From contig OU015528.1 of assembly GCA_907165065.1 (NCBI GenBank), forward strand, positions 29,224,515 through 29,288,514: a DNA stretch of 64,000 bases. The letters are read 5' to 3'. Shown in pieces: positions 1 through 10,900 of the stretch (its first letter is position 1; each line of letters begins with the position of its first letter). A program made the translations under genes and the position numbers. Source of the DNA: Caprimulgus europaeus. Taxonomy: Eukaryota > Chordata > Aves > Caprimulgiformes > Caprimulgidae. The notes below the pieces were generated by a model. It saw only the letters and a program-made list of their open reading frames with translations, had not been told where the DNA came from and did not search any database.

Positions 1-3000
1 CCAAACAAATAAAACCCCAACAATCCCCCCCAACAAAACTCTAATGAATTATAAATGCTACATTAATATTAATATTTACAAATTGTTAGTCATCTCACTA
101 CTGACTTAACATCGCTCAAAATCTGATTTCAATGGTGTAACAATTCCAGTATAACTTCAATTTAATTTTTTCAAATGGAAGTTCCAGTTATGTAAAAACC
201 TGACTTTAGTGATTGACTTAGTAATAACTTTTGGCCTAAGCCTCTGTTTAAACCATGATGAAATAGGACCTTGGTGCAAATGGGATTTTAATGGGATTTT
301 AATTGCACTCTCACAGTGTAATTTATATGCTTTTGCTTTTTATAGAGCAATATCTTATAGGGCTCACTTCTGTCTCAGTAATCCTATTTTGTGTCCTCAG
401 ACAAGAAGAAGGAATTACTTGACAAGTGCCTTTATTCCAGTTTTCTTGGTAAAAGTGAATTAGAACTTACATTATTCCCACAGCCATCAAGAACTCACAT
501 CTGTAATCATCCTTGTTTTAACTAATCAAACAGCTTTTACTTTTACATCCAATTATCTGCTCGGCTGATGCTGTTTCTAAGAATGAGCACATTACAAAGT
601 CAAACCCTAAGAAGAAAGTAAGTTATTGGTATTGTTCATTTATTTTTATTTTACAACATGTCTTTCCCTCCCTTCTGCTTCCCTCCATGGAGCCTGCCTC
701 TGCTAACCTCCTAGGCATTTGCAAGAGTGATGTTAATGTGCCTGCTTTGGATGTACAAAGGGCTATTACTTTCCCATATTGTCTTCAACCACATACTTGT
801 CCTGTTACTGCTTCAGTGGGATGATAAGTATGCTACAATATTGATTCTTAACTGTAAATTATGGATGGGTTGAGTACCTCCACGTTTCTTTCATAGATGC
901 AAATATTTAGAACTAATTCCTTCATCTCCTCTTCAAGAAAAGAAAAGGTAGTTTATATTTTCTCAATAAAATACAATTTTATACTTAAAATAGCTCTAGT
1001 AATATATTTCAATGATGTTGGAGATTGTGCTATTAAAGACTGAAGTGAAAATAGGCTTTAAAATTAAGTAAGGCTTATGATATTTTGCATTTTTTTTAAG
1101 ATTTGCTTAGATTTTTAGTAAAAAAAATTCTAACATAAGCTCTATAAATGCAATTTAATATAATATGCTATATATAATATATATTTTATTGTCACATAGA
1201 AGTCTGACATGGCCCTTTTATTCAAGCCTGTTGGAAAAATGCTACAAAACCCAGGAGCTTTCTAAAATTCTAAATAGCCTGAGCACATTTTAGCATTTTT
1301 GGTCTCACACAGGGTATATTTGTCCTGCATGTTAGACCTGAGCAGAAAAAAAGTAGTAAGGTCAGATTCTGAGTGAATCTTTCATTTACTTGGGTTTAAT
1401 TTATCACATACCCCTCAATCTCTGAATACAGACATTCAAACAAAATGTAGACTGTTTCGCTCTTTCAAGACAATTAGCCAGTTCTTTAAGGCTGGGTATC
1501 AGAGCTCAGTAGCAGCTACTTTGCCTTCAGAACTGAAGAGTTAGAGCTAAAAGCAGAGATCAAGCTCTGTCAATCCTTTCAGTCAGTGTCTTTCCACATT
1601 CTCCCTTTCTCCACAACAAAATCCCAAGTCAGAGCAAAACCATCTCACAAAACTAACAAGACATCTTTTTCTTCAAATACTGAATATTGCTCACAAGATA
1701 ATGACAACAGCTTGTAGAAGCTGGTGAGGCAATAACATCTGATGAGATGATACCCACTATCTTACCATCCTGCTTGGAACTTGATAAAGAGCTGTTAAAA
1801 CTAAGAAAATTGATTTTTTTTGCAGCTTTTAAGCAGGTATCTTTTATAAGAACAGAAATCCTATACAGCTCATTGTTTTGCTAATGTTTTTACAAAGTCA
1901 TTCATTTCAAATATAGCAATGTAATTAACATTTGTTAGGGGTAAGTGAGAGCAGCAGATTATTCAAACCTCTAAAGCAAACATTGTACCCCACCTACGCT
2001 CCTAACTCAAGTATTATGCAGTAAAATTAATGTGCATTTGCTACTTAATGAGCTTCTAAAACACACATGTACTTAAAAATCTCAGTCATAACTCACAGCT
2101 TACTTGGACATTAGTCCACATCCCAGCTCTGCCACTGATTTAGGACAAGACTTAGTCAGGTTATTTAGCCTGTTATTATATTTGTTTCCCATGTCTGAAA
2201 GTGGATGATCCTTCTGAATCGCCCCACAGGGAAATTGTAAGACTAAATTTGCTCAGGTTTGCAAAGCTTTTTGTGGTCCTTGGCTTACTTTGTGGAACCG
2301 GAATGCACTACACAAGTGCCAAATGTTCCTACTATCCTGCAGCAACTGGGGATAGATTTTTCACATGCCGGCTCTTTTACTATGGGACAAATGGCTGATA
2401 AGTCAAGTGGTGATGGGGTACCCTGAGGACAGGGCAGACAAAATGCAAGTAGAAAACAGTTACTCTCCTACTGCAGAAAAACAGAACTAAAACTCACAGT
2501 AAAATCAGAGTCCCTGTGAACAAGAGAACAACATAACCCCTTCTCAGAACAGTCTTTGACAAGCTGTTGTATTGATAGCTGATTCTGGCTGCTGGCAAGT
2601 GCAGAATATTAATGAAACATTGGTACAAGAGCAGTCTGAACAGGTTGATCATGACTGACTGAAGTCTATGGTGCATGATATCAAAATACATTATTTGTCT
2701 GTAGCATTTGTTCATAGTTTGACCTTGTTGCTTACTTGCTGTTTTCTCTCTTTCCCAAACATTTTCTTTCTTTCCCTACCTTCCTCCCTCCCTCCTTCCC
2801 TTTCTCTTTTTCTCTCCTTCTCTTTCTTTCTCTTTCTCTTTTGCTCTTTCTTGCTTTCATTCCCTAGTTCTTATTTGACCAATTAAGTTCAAATGTGCTG
2901 AGACCTTTATAATAATAAATGTTGCATATCAGATATTTTAAGAGTGTCCTCTTGCCCTGTTGTCTCCTATTATTTGTTAGTGGACACATGAGCTCTTATT

Positions 3001-4112
3001 ATAGCAAGCTATGTTCTTGTTCACTGCTTATATAAATGGGATTTATACAGGGGAACTGGAAGAACTTTAGGAGAAAATCCTTGTACACAGTCTGACTCAG
3101 GGTATGGAAAGGCTGAGCAACCTCTCTGTGTCTGTTAGAGAGAAGTGAGATTGATGTGTTCACTCAGGCCGTGCTTCAGTTGCTATTCCTCTGCTGCTTC
3201 CCTGGGTAGAGGGCAGGCAGCATTCCTCACCCACTGTTTGCCTATAAATGCATAGGTATGAGCAGGGCTCGCTCGCTAGCTTTAACCACATGATGGAATT
3301 CACGTGACTGACTGTAAACACTGGTGGTGACCTTCATTTGCTCAAGTGCTGCCTTTCTTTTTCGTCTGATACTGTGTCCTTCACATGAACATCATCACAT
3401 ATGCCTGTTTTTATGCTTTCTACCATAGTTATTTTTATTCTTCATAGCCCATAATAAGCCCTGAGAGCTCTGAAAAGGTGTTTTGCTTGTCACTGCTTCA
3501 TTCCTCCCTCTTCTACCTCTTACCTTGTCAGCATTTATATGCACTCAGCTAAAATGCTGTTTTGTTTTGGTTGCGAGTGGATTTTGCACTTGTCCTACCT
3601 GTACTATCCAAATCTTACCAGTTAGCCTTAGATTAGAGCTAGGTATGTTAATGTGTTAGACTGCCTTAGAAGGAGTTCAGTTTCGGGGTATTAAGTACAA
3701 ATTTTGCAGGAGAAAGCTGCTTTAGCTCCTGAGCAGGTATGGGATGTTTGAGATGTTGGATTTAATGTTTCTGACAAAATACTTTTACCTCTTGGTGCAA
3801 ACATGTATTTATTATTTTTTTCCTTTTCACCTTTTATTAACTGGAGCTAAAATTGGCTATCATGATCATAAAGGAACATCAAGGAAGCTATTATTAGCTG
3901 TACTCTGTGGGATAAACAGGAGGTGTGAGATACAATGATCCAGGCTCTTCTTTGTGACAGTGTAATGTGCAATGTACCATAGCAGACAGTCTTACTGCAA
4001 CAGTGCTAGAAGCTGGCCGTGCAGTGGGCTTTGCAACAGTTTGCCTCTCGGCTGAGGCATGGGAGCAGCCAATGCCCCTTTGGTCTTCTCCCTAGTGCTC
4101 TCTTAGTTTACT
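1..4112. other. Non-coding, probably SLC16A7 5'UTR intron or upstream flank
   Basis: AT-rich sequence without a convincing coding frame; the short open frames here have no recognisable protein features. No CpG-rich promoter block is visible. The only marked structure is a pyrimidine tract at 2764-2865. Confidence 0.6.
2764..2865 (+). repeat. Polypyrimidine (CT-rich) low-complexity tract
   Basis: About 100 nt of almost pure C/T on the + strand made of imperfect CTTT, CCTT and CCCT units, interrupted by single G or A bases in a few places. The open frame running through it (Ser/Phe/Leu-rich) is an artefact of composition. Confidence 0.85.
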
Positions 4113-4703
4113 GTGAAGCTTTTACGGGAGGAAAGCACTGAACTTGTTGACACACCTGAAGGACAGGATGCCATCCAGAGGGACTTGGAGAAGCTTGAGA
4201 AGTGGGCCCATGTGAACCTCATGAGGTTCAGCAAGGCCAAGTACAAGGTCCTGCCCCTGGGTCAGGGCAATCCTCTGTATCAGTACAGGCTGGGTGATTG
4301 AGAGCAGCCCTGCAGAGGAAAAGCTGGACATGAGCTGGTAATGTGTGCTCGCAGCCCAGAACACCAACTGTATCCTGGGCTGCATTAAAGGAATCATGGC
4401 CGGCAGGTTGAGGGAAGTGATTCTGCCGCTCTACTCCGGTTTGGTGAGACCCCACCTGGAGTACTGTGTCCAGCTCTGAAGTCCTCACTCAGCACAAGAA
4501 AGACATAGACCTGCTGTAGCGGGTGCAGGGGAGGGCCACAAAAATGGTCAGAGAGATGGAACACCTCTTCTATGAAGAAAGGCTGAGAGAGTTGGGGTTG
4601 TTCGGCCTGGAGTAGAGAAGGCTTCAGGGAGACCTTGTTGCAGTCTTTCAATACTTAAAGGGGCCGTGTAAGAAAGATGGGGACAGACTCTTTAGCAGGG
4701 CCT
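4113..4703 (+). mobile_element. CR1 LINE, 5'-truncated, outer copy, upstream part
   Basis: This is decayed C-terminal ORF2 (reverse transcriptase) sequence of a CR1 retrotransposon. Translation shows the family's [21 protein letters not shown], then [16 protein letters not shown] and YQYRLG, and after a frameshift a stretch resembling ILPLYSGLVRPHLEYC. Stop codons (for example near 4300) and frame changes show that it is dead. Homology to this copy stops around 4703, at a LFSRA-like motif, where a second CR1 begins. The 5' edge is approximate. Confidence 0.85.
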
Positions 4704-5068
4704 ATAGTGACTACAAGAAAGACATGGAGGCCCTGGAATGTGTCCAAAGAAGGGCAGCAAAGCTGGTGAAGATGGGGGTTGGTTTCTTCTCCCAGGTAGC
4801 CAGTGATAGGACAAGAGGTAATAGCTTCAGGTTGTGCCAGAGGAGGTTCAGGTTGAATATTAGGAAAAGTTTATTTACTGAAAGGGTTATCAAGCATTGG
4901 AACAGGCTGCCCAGGGAAGTGGTGGAGTCACCATCACTAGATGTATTCAAGAAACGTGTAGATGTAGCACTCAAGGATGCGGTTTAGTGGGCATGCTGGT
5001 GATGAGTTGAAGATTGCACTGGATGATTTTAGAGGTCTTGTCCAACTTAAATGATTCTGTGATTCTGC
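4704..5068 (+). mobile_element. CR1 LINE, inner copy with internal deletion and its own 3' end
   Basis: Open frame 4724-4987 reads [16 protein letters not shown] followed directly by [35 protein letters not shown] and [17 protein letters not shown], which is the CR1 ORF2 C-terminus. The roughly 40-60 residues normally between VQRRA.. and GV.LFSQ are missing, so the copy is internally deleted. It ends with a CR1 3' terminus ('gtccaacttaaatgattctg' and 'tgattctg' repeats) at about 5068. The QRRA motif repeats one already passed at about 4520-4545, so this is a second element and not a continuation of the first. Confidence 0.75.
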
Positions 5069-5240
5069 GGTAGATGCCCCATCCCTGGAAGCATTCAAGG
5101 TCAGATGGGACAGGGTTCTGGGCAACCTGATATAGTTGAAGATGTCCCTGCTCACTGCAAGGGGATGGGGCTAGATGACCTTTAAAGGTCCCTTCCAACC
5201 CAAACCATTCTATGATTCTATGGTTCTATTATTCTATGAA
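5069..5240 (+). mobile_element. CR1 LINE 3' end, probably the resumed outer copy
   Basis: The sequence starts at 'gtagatgccccatccctgga' (VDAPSLEAFK in the CR1 frame) and runs to the standard avian CR1 end, 'cccttccaacccaaaccatt' followed by repeated 'ctatgattctatgg' octamers up to about 5240. Most simply it is the tail of the outer copy whose upstream part ends at 4703, with some sequence lost at the junction. An independent 5'-truncated insertion is the alternative. Confidence 0.85.
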
Positions 5241-7738
5241 CTCTCAAAGCCTATACTGCTGTTCTAAAGGAGTGGATATAATGGGATCTTTCCAAAGTAC
5301 CAATGCCTTAGTGAAATTCAGGAACCTTCAGCATTCCTTTGACTAATGTGATGGCAGGGATTTTTCAAAGTGGTTGTGTATTATTTTTAGGAAAAGGAGT
5401 ACTTCCTCAATAAATTGGTAATCTCTTTTCATTTTTGTGGAGAGCAATGCCTTGATGTTTTGTGACATTACTAAAATTTATATTAGAGATAGAAGTGTTG
5501 TCATGTGAATATGAAATATGAAAACAAATATGCTCAAACCTTTGAAGTGTAAGAAAACAATAGTTAACCTTTCTTTAGGAAATAACCAAAAGTTTTCTCA
5601 GATGAACAGAACAACAGCTTTCTGGGACAGATAGCAAACTCTTGTTTACTGTCACTCAATGCACAGAAATAGAGTTCTGCTTTTCATGCCAATTTAAGTT
5701 TTTGTGCTTTTGAAGGCAACTGATCATCACTATGTGTGTTACAAGTTACAGTGGGCTTTCTGAGATACTCTTCCTTCTAATGGGTTCTGATTCAGCAAAA
5801 CCAAACTGGTATTTAACTGTTTTGTCAAAGTGAAGTCTCAGCAACCAGAATTGTCTCTACTTGTCCAACTATTTCTAGTGACAGGCCCAGCTTTTGCTTG
5901 CTGATGTATGTCAGTGGACTAATACTAATGTGAGACTGGGATAAGCAGAAACAAAGTGCATGCCTCAGGTTCTTTCTGGACATGCGTATAACAGGATTTA
6001 TACACTATGTGTACAGAGCAATAGATATCTATTGCTGAAAGCAGCAAATCTGTGTCATATAATGCAAAAAACCAAATTATCTGGGCTTTTGCAGCCTTCA
6101 GTGGGTGATTTAGCTTCCCCAAAGAGATCTGCCAGTATCAGGGTGATGTCTACGATCAGCTTCAGTAAAGTGGAGAATCAGAAGTACAGTGTGTTTCTAT
6201 CACAGGGCTAGCCTAGGGATAGATAATCTTAAAAGCAATTCTTGGCTGGTTTTGTGGCATATATTGCATGCAGTGCTACATGGTGTTTGCCCTGAAAGTA
6301 CTCCAGGCATTATCCTGAGAGATGAATATAAGCTGATGCAGTTCACTTCTTAGTTTTTGTTAAGGTAATCATATCACTCCCACTGTTAATGCAGTTTGCT
6401 GTGAGAAACTGTAATATGCTGTAAGTGGCATGGAAGAAATCACATAGAGACTTGCTCATAATCTTAAGCATAACAGCAACCTACGCACTATTATCATCCA
6501 TAGCTTTTGATACTGGTATGGCAGGAGACCAATCAAGAATAATAAGTTGCCTAAATGCCCAAGAAAGAAACAGGGAGGAAGGAAGAGTTTTCAGTTCATA
6601 CTGTCTTTGTAGGCTGGATTATACAGAAGAAAACACAGTGGACTCCAACTCTGTGTTTAATAATAAAGGGATTTCATAGAGGAAAAATCTCAGAATTACA
6701 AAATGGATTCTTGCTACTACATGTTTTCTAAAATGGTTATGCAGAACATAGAAAGCTTAGGTTTTTAGATGTCAGGGTGATAATAACTATGAAATTTATT
6801 TCAGGCCTTAGGATTTTTATGTGGAATACCTATGATTTCTTGAGCTGCCTGAATGTTTTGATTGCACCTCTCAGAACGTCTGCAAAATGTCACTCTGTTG
6901 GAATCTATTATGGTAAATTCTAAATTAGAGAATAGCTGTGGAAAGTTTGTGAGGTTATTCGTGAAAGACTTCCTGATGTCTTCTGACATGTAGAAACGCA
7001 GGAGAAGTAGTACCACTGAGCTCCACCTTATTCCTGCAAGTAATATCTACATCAACGAATATGAAAATTTTAAAAATAAGAGTACAATACTGAATTGTAA
7101 TATTTTGTATTTATTTTATGGATACACAATTAACTTTAAATCTCTGCTTAGAACTTGCATTTTTGATGTTATCACGAGATAAGCAAGAGATATCAACAAT
7201 GGTCAAAAACTGGATAATGACATCAAATTATGACAAACTATGTAATTAATTTATTCCTTTTGTGATTTTGCTGAGGTACTTTAAATCTTGCTAACAAAAT
7301 GGCTTTTACTGATAATTTACTGTAACTCTTTTCCGTTGTTTCCTGTAAGTCAAATTTCCAGGATTGTTTGTTTTGGGTTTTTTTTTCTGTTTTATTCCTG
7401 TGCTAAATCCACAGTGTAGATAGTAGAGCTCTATATATTAATCACATAAGCGTGTCACTTTCCATTGAGTGACTAATTGCAAATACAACTTCAGTGACTG
7501 AGATCAGTGATTTGTAACAGTTGCCACATACTGAATAGGATATTGCAAATATTCTTACCACAAGTTTTTTTTGCAAAACAGATTTTGCTTCTAAAAACAG
7601 GTAGTCTATAGTCCCATGAAAGCTGGATATTGGTCTCTGCTCTGAGGATTCTTTATAATCCCTGCAGATGATGATTGACTACTGCAGTTTGATAAAGAAA
7701 AAAAAAATGTTTGAAACCTTGTTTCTTTTCTTTTTCAG
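5241..7738 (+). other. Non-coding, probable 5'UTR intron of SLC16A7
   Basis: AT-rich sequence ending in the strong splice acceptor at 7738. Open frames up to about 84 codons occur but show no protein-like pattern. No repeat family was recognised. Confidence 0.6.
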
Positions 7739-7767
7739 CCTAGTTGGAGAAGAGGCAGAGACCAAAA
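7739..7767 (+). other. SLC16A7: SLC16A7 5'UTR portion of the first coding exon, with its splice acceptor
   Basis: A strong polypyrimidine tract 'gtttcttttctttttcag' ends at 7738, 29 nt before the start codon. This implies that transcripts are spliced into this exon from an upstream non-coding exon, as in mammalian SLC16A7. No upstream ATG is seen in the 29 nt. The donor exon is not identifiable in the window. Confidence 0.8.
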
Positions 7768-7981
7768 ATGCCACCAGCAACAGCAGTGCCACAGTACCCA
7801 CCTCCAGATGGAGGCTGGGGATGGGTTGTGGTCTTTGGGGCTTTTATCTCCATTGGGTTTTCCTATGCATTCCCCAAAGCCATCACGGTATTCTTCAAAG
7901 AAATACAAGAAATTTTCCACACATCATATAGTGAGATAGCTTGGATATCATCAATAATGTTGGCTGTCATGTATGCAGGAG
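7768..7981 (+). CDS. SLC16A7: SLC16A7 coding exon 1 (MCT2, residues 1-71 plus first base of codon 72)
   Basis: This exon begins the monocarboxylate transporter 2 gene. The product is a 12-helix plasma-membrane protein of the major facilitator superfamily that carries pyruvate, lactate and ketone bodies together with a proton at high affinity; in mammals its usual chaperone is embigin. The start is the ATG at 7768 in 'accaaaaATG'; it gives the family's MPP-type N-terminus. The conserved MCT signature DGGWGW sits at residues 14-19, leading into helix 1 (about 20-42). Lys37 in AFPK matches the substrate and proton lysine of MCT1 (Lys38). Helix 2 begins near residue 58 and crosses into the next exon. 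The donor is ggag|gtaagac at 7982. I chose MCT2 over MCT1 because of the helix 7-8 sequence and the C-terminus (exon 4), which match mammalian MCT2 as I recall it. The frame stays open upstream to 7744, but without an ATG. Confidence 0.97.
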
Positions 7982-10900
7982 GTAAGACATTTGTGAAATT
8001 TGCAAATATCATAGTTTATTTGTTTGCGTTTTTTTTCTATGGTCTTAAAGTATTTGAAGTTAATTGCTACCTGATTTTCTCATTAATATCTAAAGAATTT
8101 ACCAAAATATATGCTTCCTTTTGTATTGTACTTTATCAGAGAGTACTGGTAGCCACATCATCATTAAAGCACTGTTTACTTTGTCTTTTAAATGATTTTA
8201 TATTTTATTCCCTTTTGTTTTCCCCTCAGTGCCTTTTGTTTGTTCCCCTACCTAATTCTGTTTTGCAATTTTGCCCTAAATTCACAGTTTCTGAGATTCA
8301 CATTCTTCCAAAAACCAATGCCCAGGTAAATTTTCCTGGGACTGGGGTTAATTTGCTCAGTTTCCACTGCCTCATTGAGATCCCTCAGTAGATCAGATGA
8401 TGGAGCTGAAACAGAAAATTATTATGGCAATGAAGATTCATTAGTCAGGCACAGGTATTCCTCTGTAGACAGGGGTTTTATATCTTGTCCCTATTTGTCC
8501 TAAAATAAAAACCTACTTTCCGTTTAGGCCAAGAGCCATGTTTCATACATGCCGTGTGTATGACAGCCAAGATACAGACAATCTTAATCTTGAGACTGAA
8601 ATGAACAGTGAACATAAATTCTCTGATATCTTTTTTCTTGTGAGCAAGCAAGCAAAGAACAAGACAGATGAAAAAGGATTTTAAAGTATCAAGCCATGTT
8701 TAAGTACTAAGTGTCAAACCTGCTTTGGCAGGTTTTGTGTCTATCAACCTCAAAGACTAACTGTTAAATTCTGCTTGATTTCTTCATTCTTTCAGAATCT
8801 TTTTTTTTTTTTTTTTTTTTTTTAAGTAATGGTGGGAGCTAGCAGCTCCTTAGGCAACACACTTTTTCAGGCAGTTCAGAGGTCCGAATAAGTGATTATG
8901 TCAGGCAATAGACCTGGCATTTCTTTGGGTGTTACGAGGTAACCACTTGAAACATCTCAGACTGTTAGCAGTGATGGAACAATTAAATGCGTACATTTAT
9001 ATATATATGTGTGTATATGAATATGCACATATGTATAAACATAGAAACTGAAAACATTCTGCCAATAGCACATTGAGATTCAATATCTTTAATCACTGAA
9101 GAACATCACTCCAATATTTTTCAGAAGTGGTATCTGTGTAATGGTAAAGTGTGGTATTATCAGGTTCAGTAAACAACCTATTGAAGGAATCATGAAGTCT
9201 TGTTTTTACCATGGTAAATTTGTTTATGTCTGATTTCAACCTACCTAAGTTTTGACACCTGAATGACCCCAGTTCCGTTAGCAGTCAGGGAAGAGAGGTA
9301 GGTGCCTACAGAGGGGAATTCAGGCTACCGGAGTTGCTCTCTCTGAGTACCGTTTTTTTTTCCCCTTTGACTATAAAAATGAACCTGCAGCCAGCATAGC
9401 ATTAGCTTAGGCACCTCAGGTGAATATTTTTTCATTTAATGGGATGGAAAAACGGATAAGTTTTTCAAATTGTGGCACAGAGACCTTATAAAGATGTCTT
9501 GACAAGTGGTATCAATATCAACAAAAGCTTGCTGTTCAGCTATTTTGATCCCATTTTTATTCATATACTAGTAGAGAATCATAAATTATTTATATAAGTG
9601 TAGAGAATCATAAAGAATTTTATAGGACCAGCAAGAATAGCCCAGTGATTCACCAAAACTCACTAAGTGAAGAAGTAACTTGAACTAATGCAATCATGAA
9701 TGGAGTAAAAAAAGCAGGTATGTCCTGTCACATTCAAGTCTCATCTGTTGTAGTTGCTTCTTAGGGATGCATCAGCACTTGCACTGTGGAATGTACATGT
9801 GTAACTGTGGAGGCCCCTGAACAAGTGCTGGGCCCATCTGGAACAAGGGAAGAGCACAGGTGTTGAAAAATTGGAGTTTCTTTCTGCTTTCCCTGTGCTG
9901 TGACTTTTGACGTGGACTCTTTTTCACCACATTTTCTAATCAGAGCCAAATTTTCTAAGAGCAGATTTGTTTTACAGCACAGGTGGTGTTCTTTTGTTTT
10001 AATATTTGAATAACATTTAATTTATGCCATTTCTGTCATCTCACAGTTCACCCATGCTTTATTAAGAGTACAGATGCAAAACGCAATATGTTTACCTGTG
10101 GTCATTTTTTTTTATCAGTGAGGTTCAATGTACACAACTTTTCACGTGAAATACAAAACATTCAGTACTTCTATCTTTTCTCTACTACTTATTTTTTACT
10201 GTTCTGAGTACCAGCATACTAACTTCACCTGCATATTGACATTAAAAATTACAAAATGGTTTACTAGTCATTCTGTTTACAAAATGTTTACTAGTCAACA
10301 CCTACCCCAGTCACTATGAAGATTATCAGCACAGGAAGAGTAGGCAAAGTTGTTTGGGTATCTTGTTATGGACTTGTGGTTTTAAAATGCTGAGAGTGAC
10401 GACCTTGCCTGACATAAACATTCTTTGAAGCGACAGCTTCTCTAGAACCACTTCCTAAAAAATAGGCCATTTAGACAATCACTGGCAGAATATGAAATAG
10501 CAATCAGGAAAAACATTTCTGAAGGAAATCACTCCATTGTTTTTACTGTCTGAAGGTGGTTTGATTCCTTAGCATTTGATTTGCTGTAATGTGAAATACG
10601 CATTCAGGCCATGAGTACAAGGTGTGTTATTTACTATGAAGTGTAATATGTACACCTGTGATGAACACTCTGTTCATCATACTACTAATTAAAGTAACGT
10701 GAAAACATCTAAGATCTGTCATCCTCATTAGAGCTTAGCATTCAACCTATTAATCATCACAGTGGGGTCAGTGAATAAGTTAGAGTCTGTACAGACACTC
10801 TGCTTTGGAGGCTGCAGCCTTTTGCAGTAATTAGTTGGCATCTGTGTTTCAGTAACAAGGTATTAACTTACCTTTCAATGATGGAGGAAAAAAAAATAAA

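Noticed and set aside
3240-3310. Possible promoter with TATAAA-like word and gctcgctcgctagc
   Set aside because: No CpG enrichment, no exon-like sequence with a donor follows, and such words are expected by chance.
4122-5198. Several minus-strand open frames over the CR1 region
   Set aside because: They are antisense shadows of CR1 ORF2; the + strand translation carries the family motifs.
8800-8823. T24 run as the reversed poly(A) tail of a retrocopy
   Set aside because: No coding or gene-like sequence is found on the minus strand next to it. The same applies to the T-runs at 16118, 56960 and 61997.
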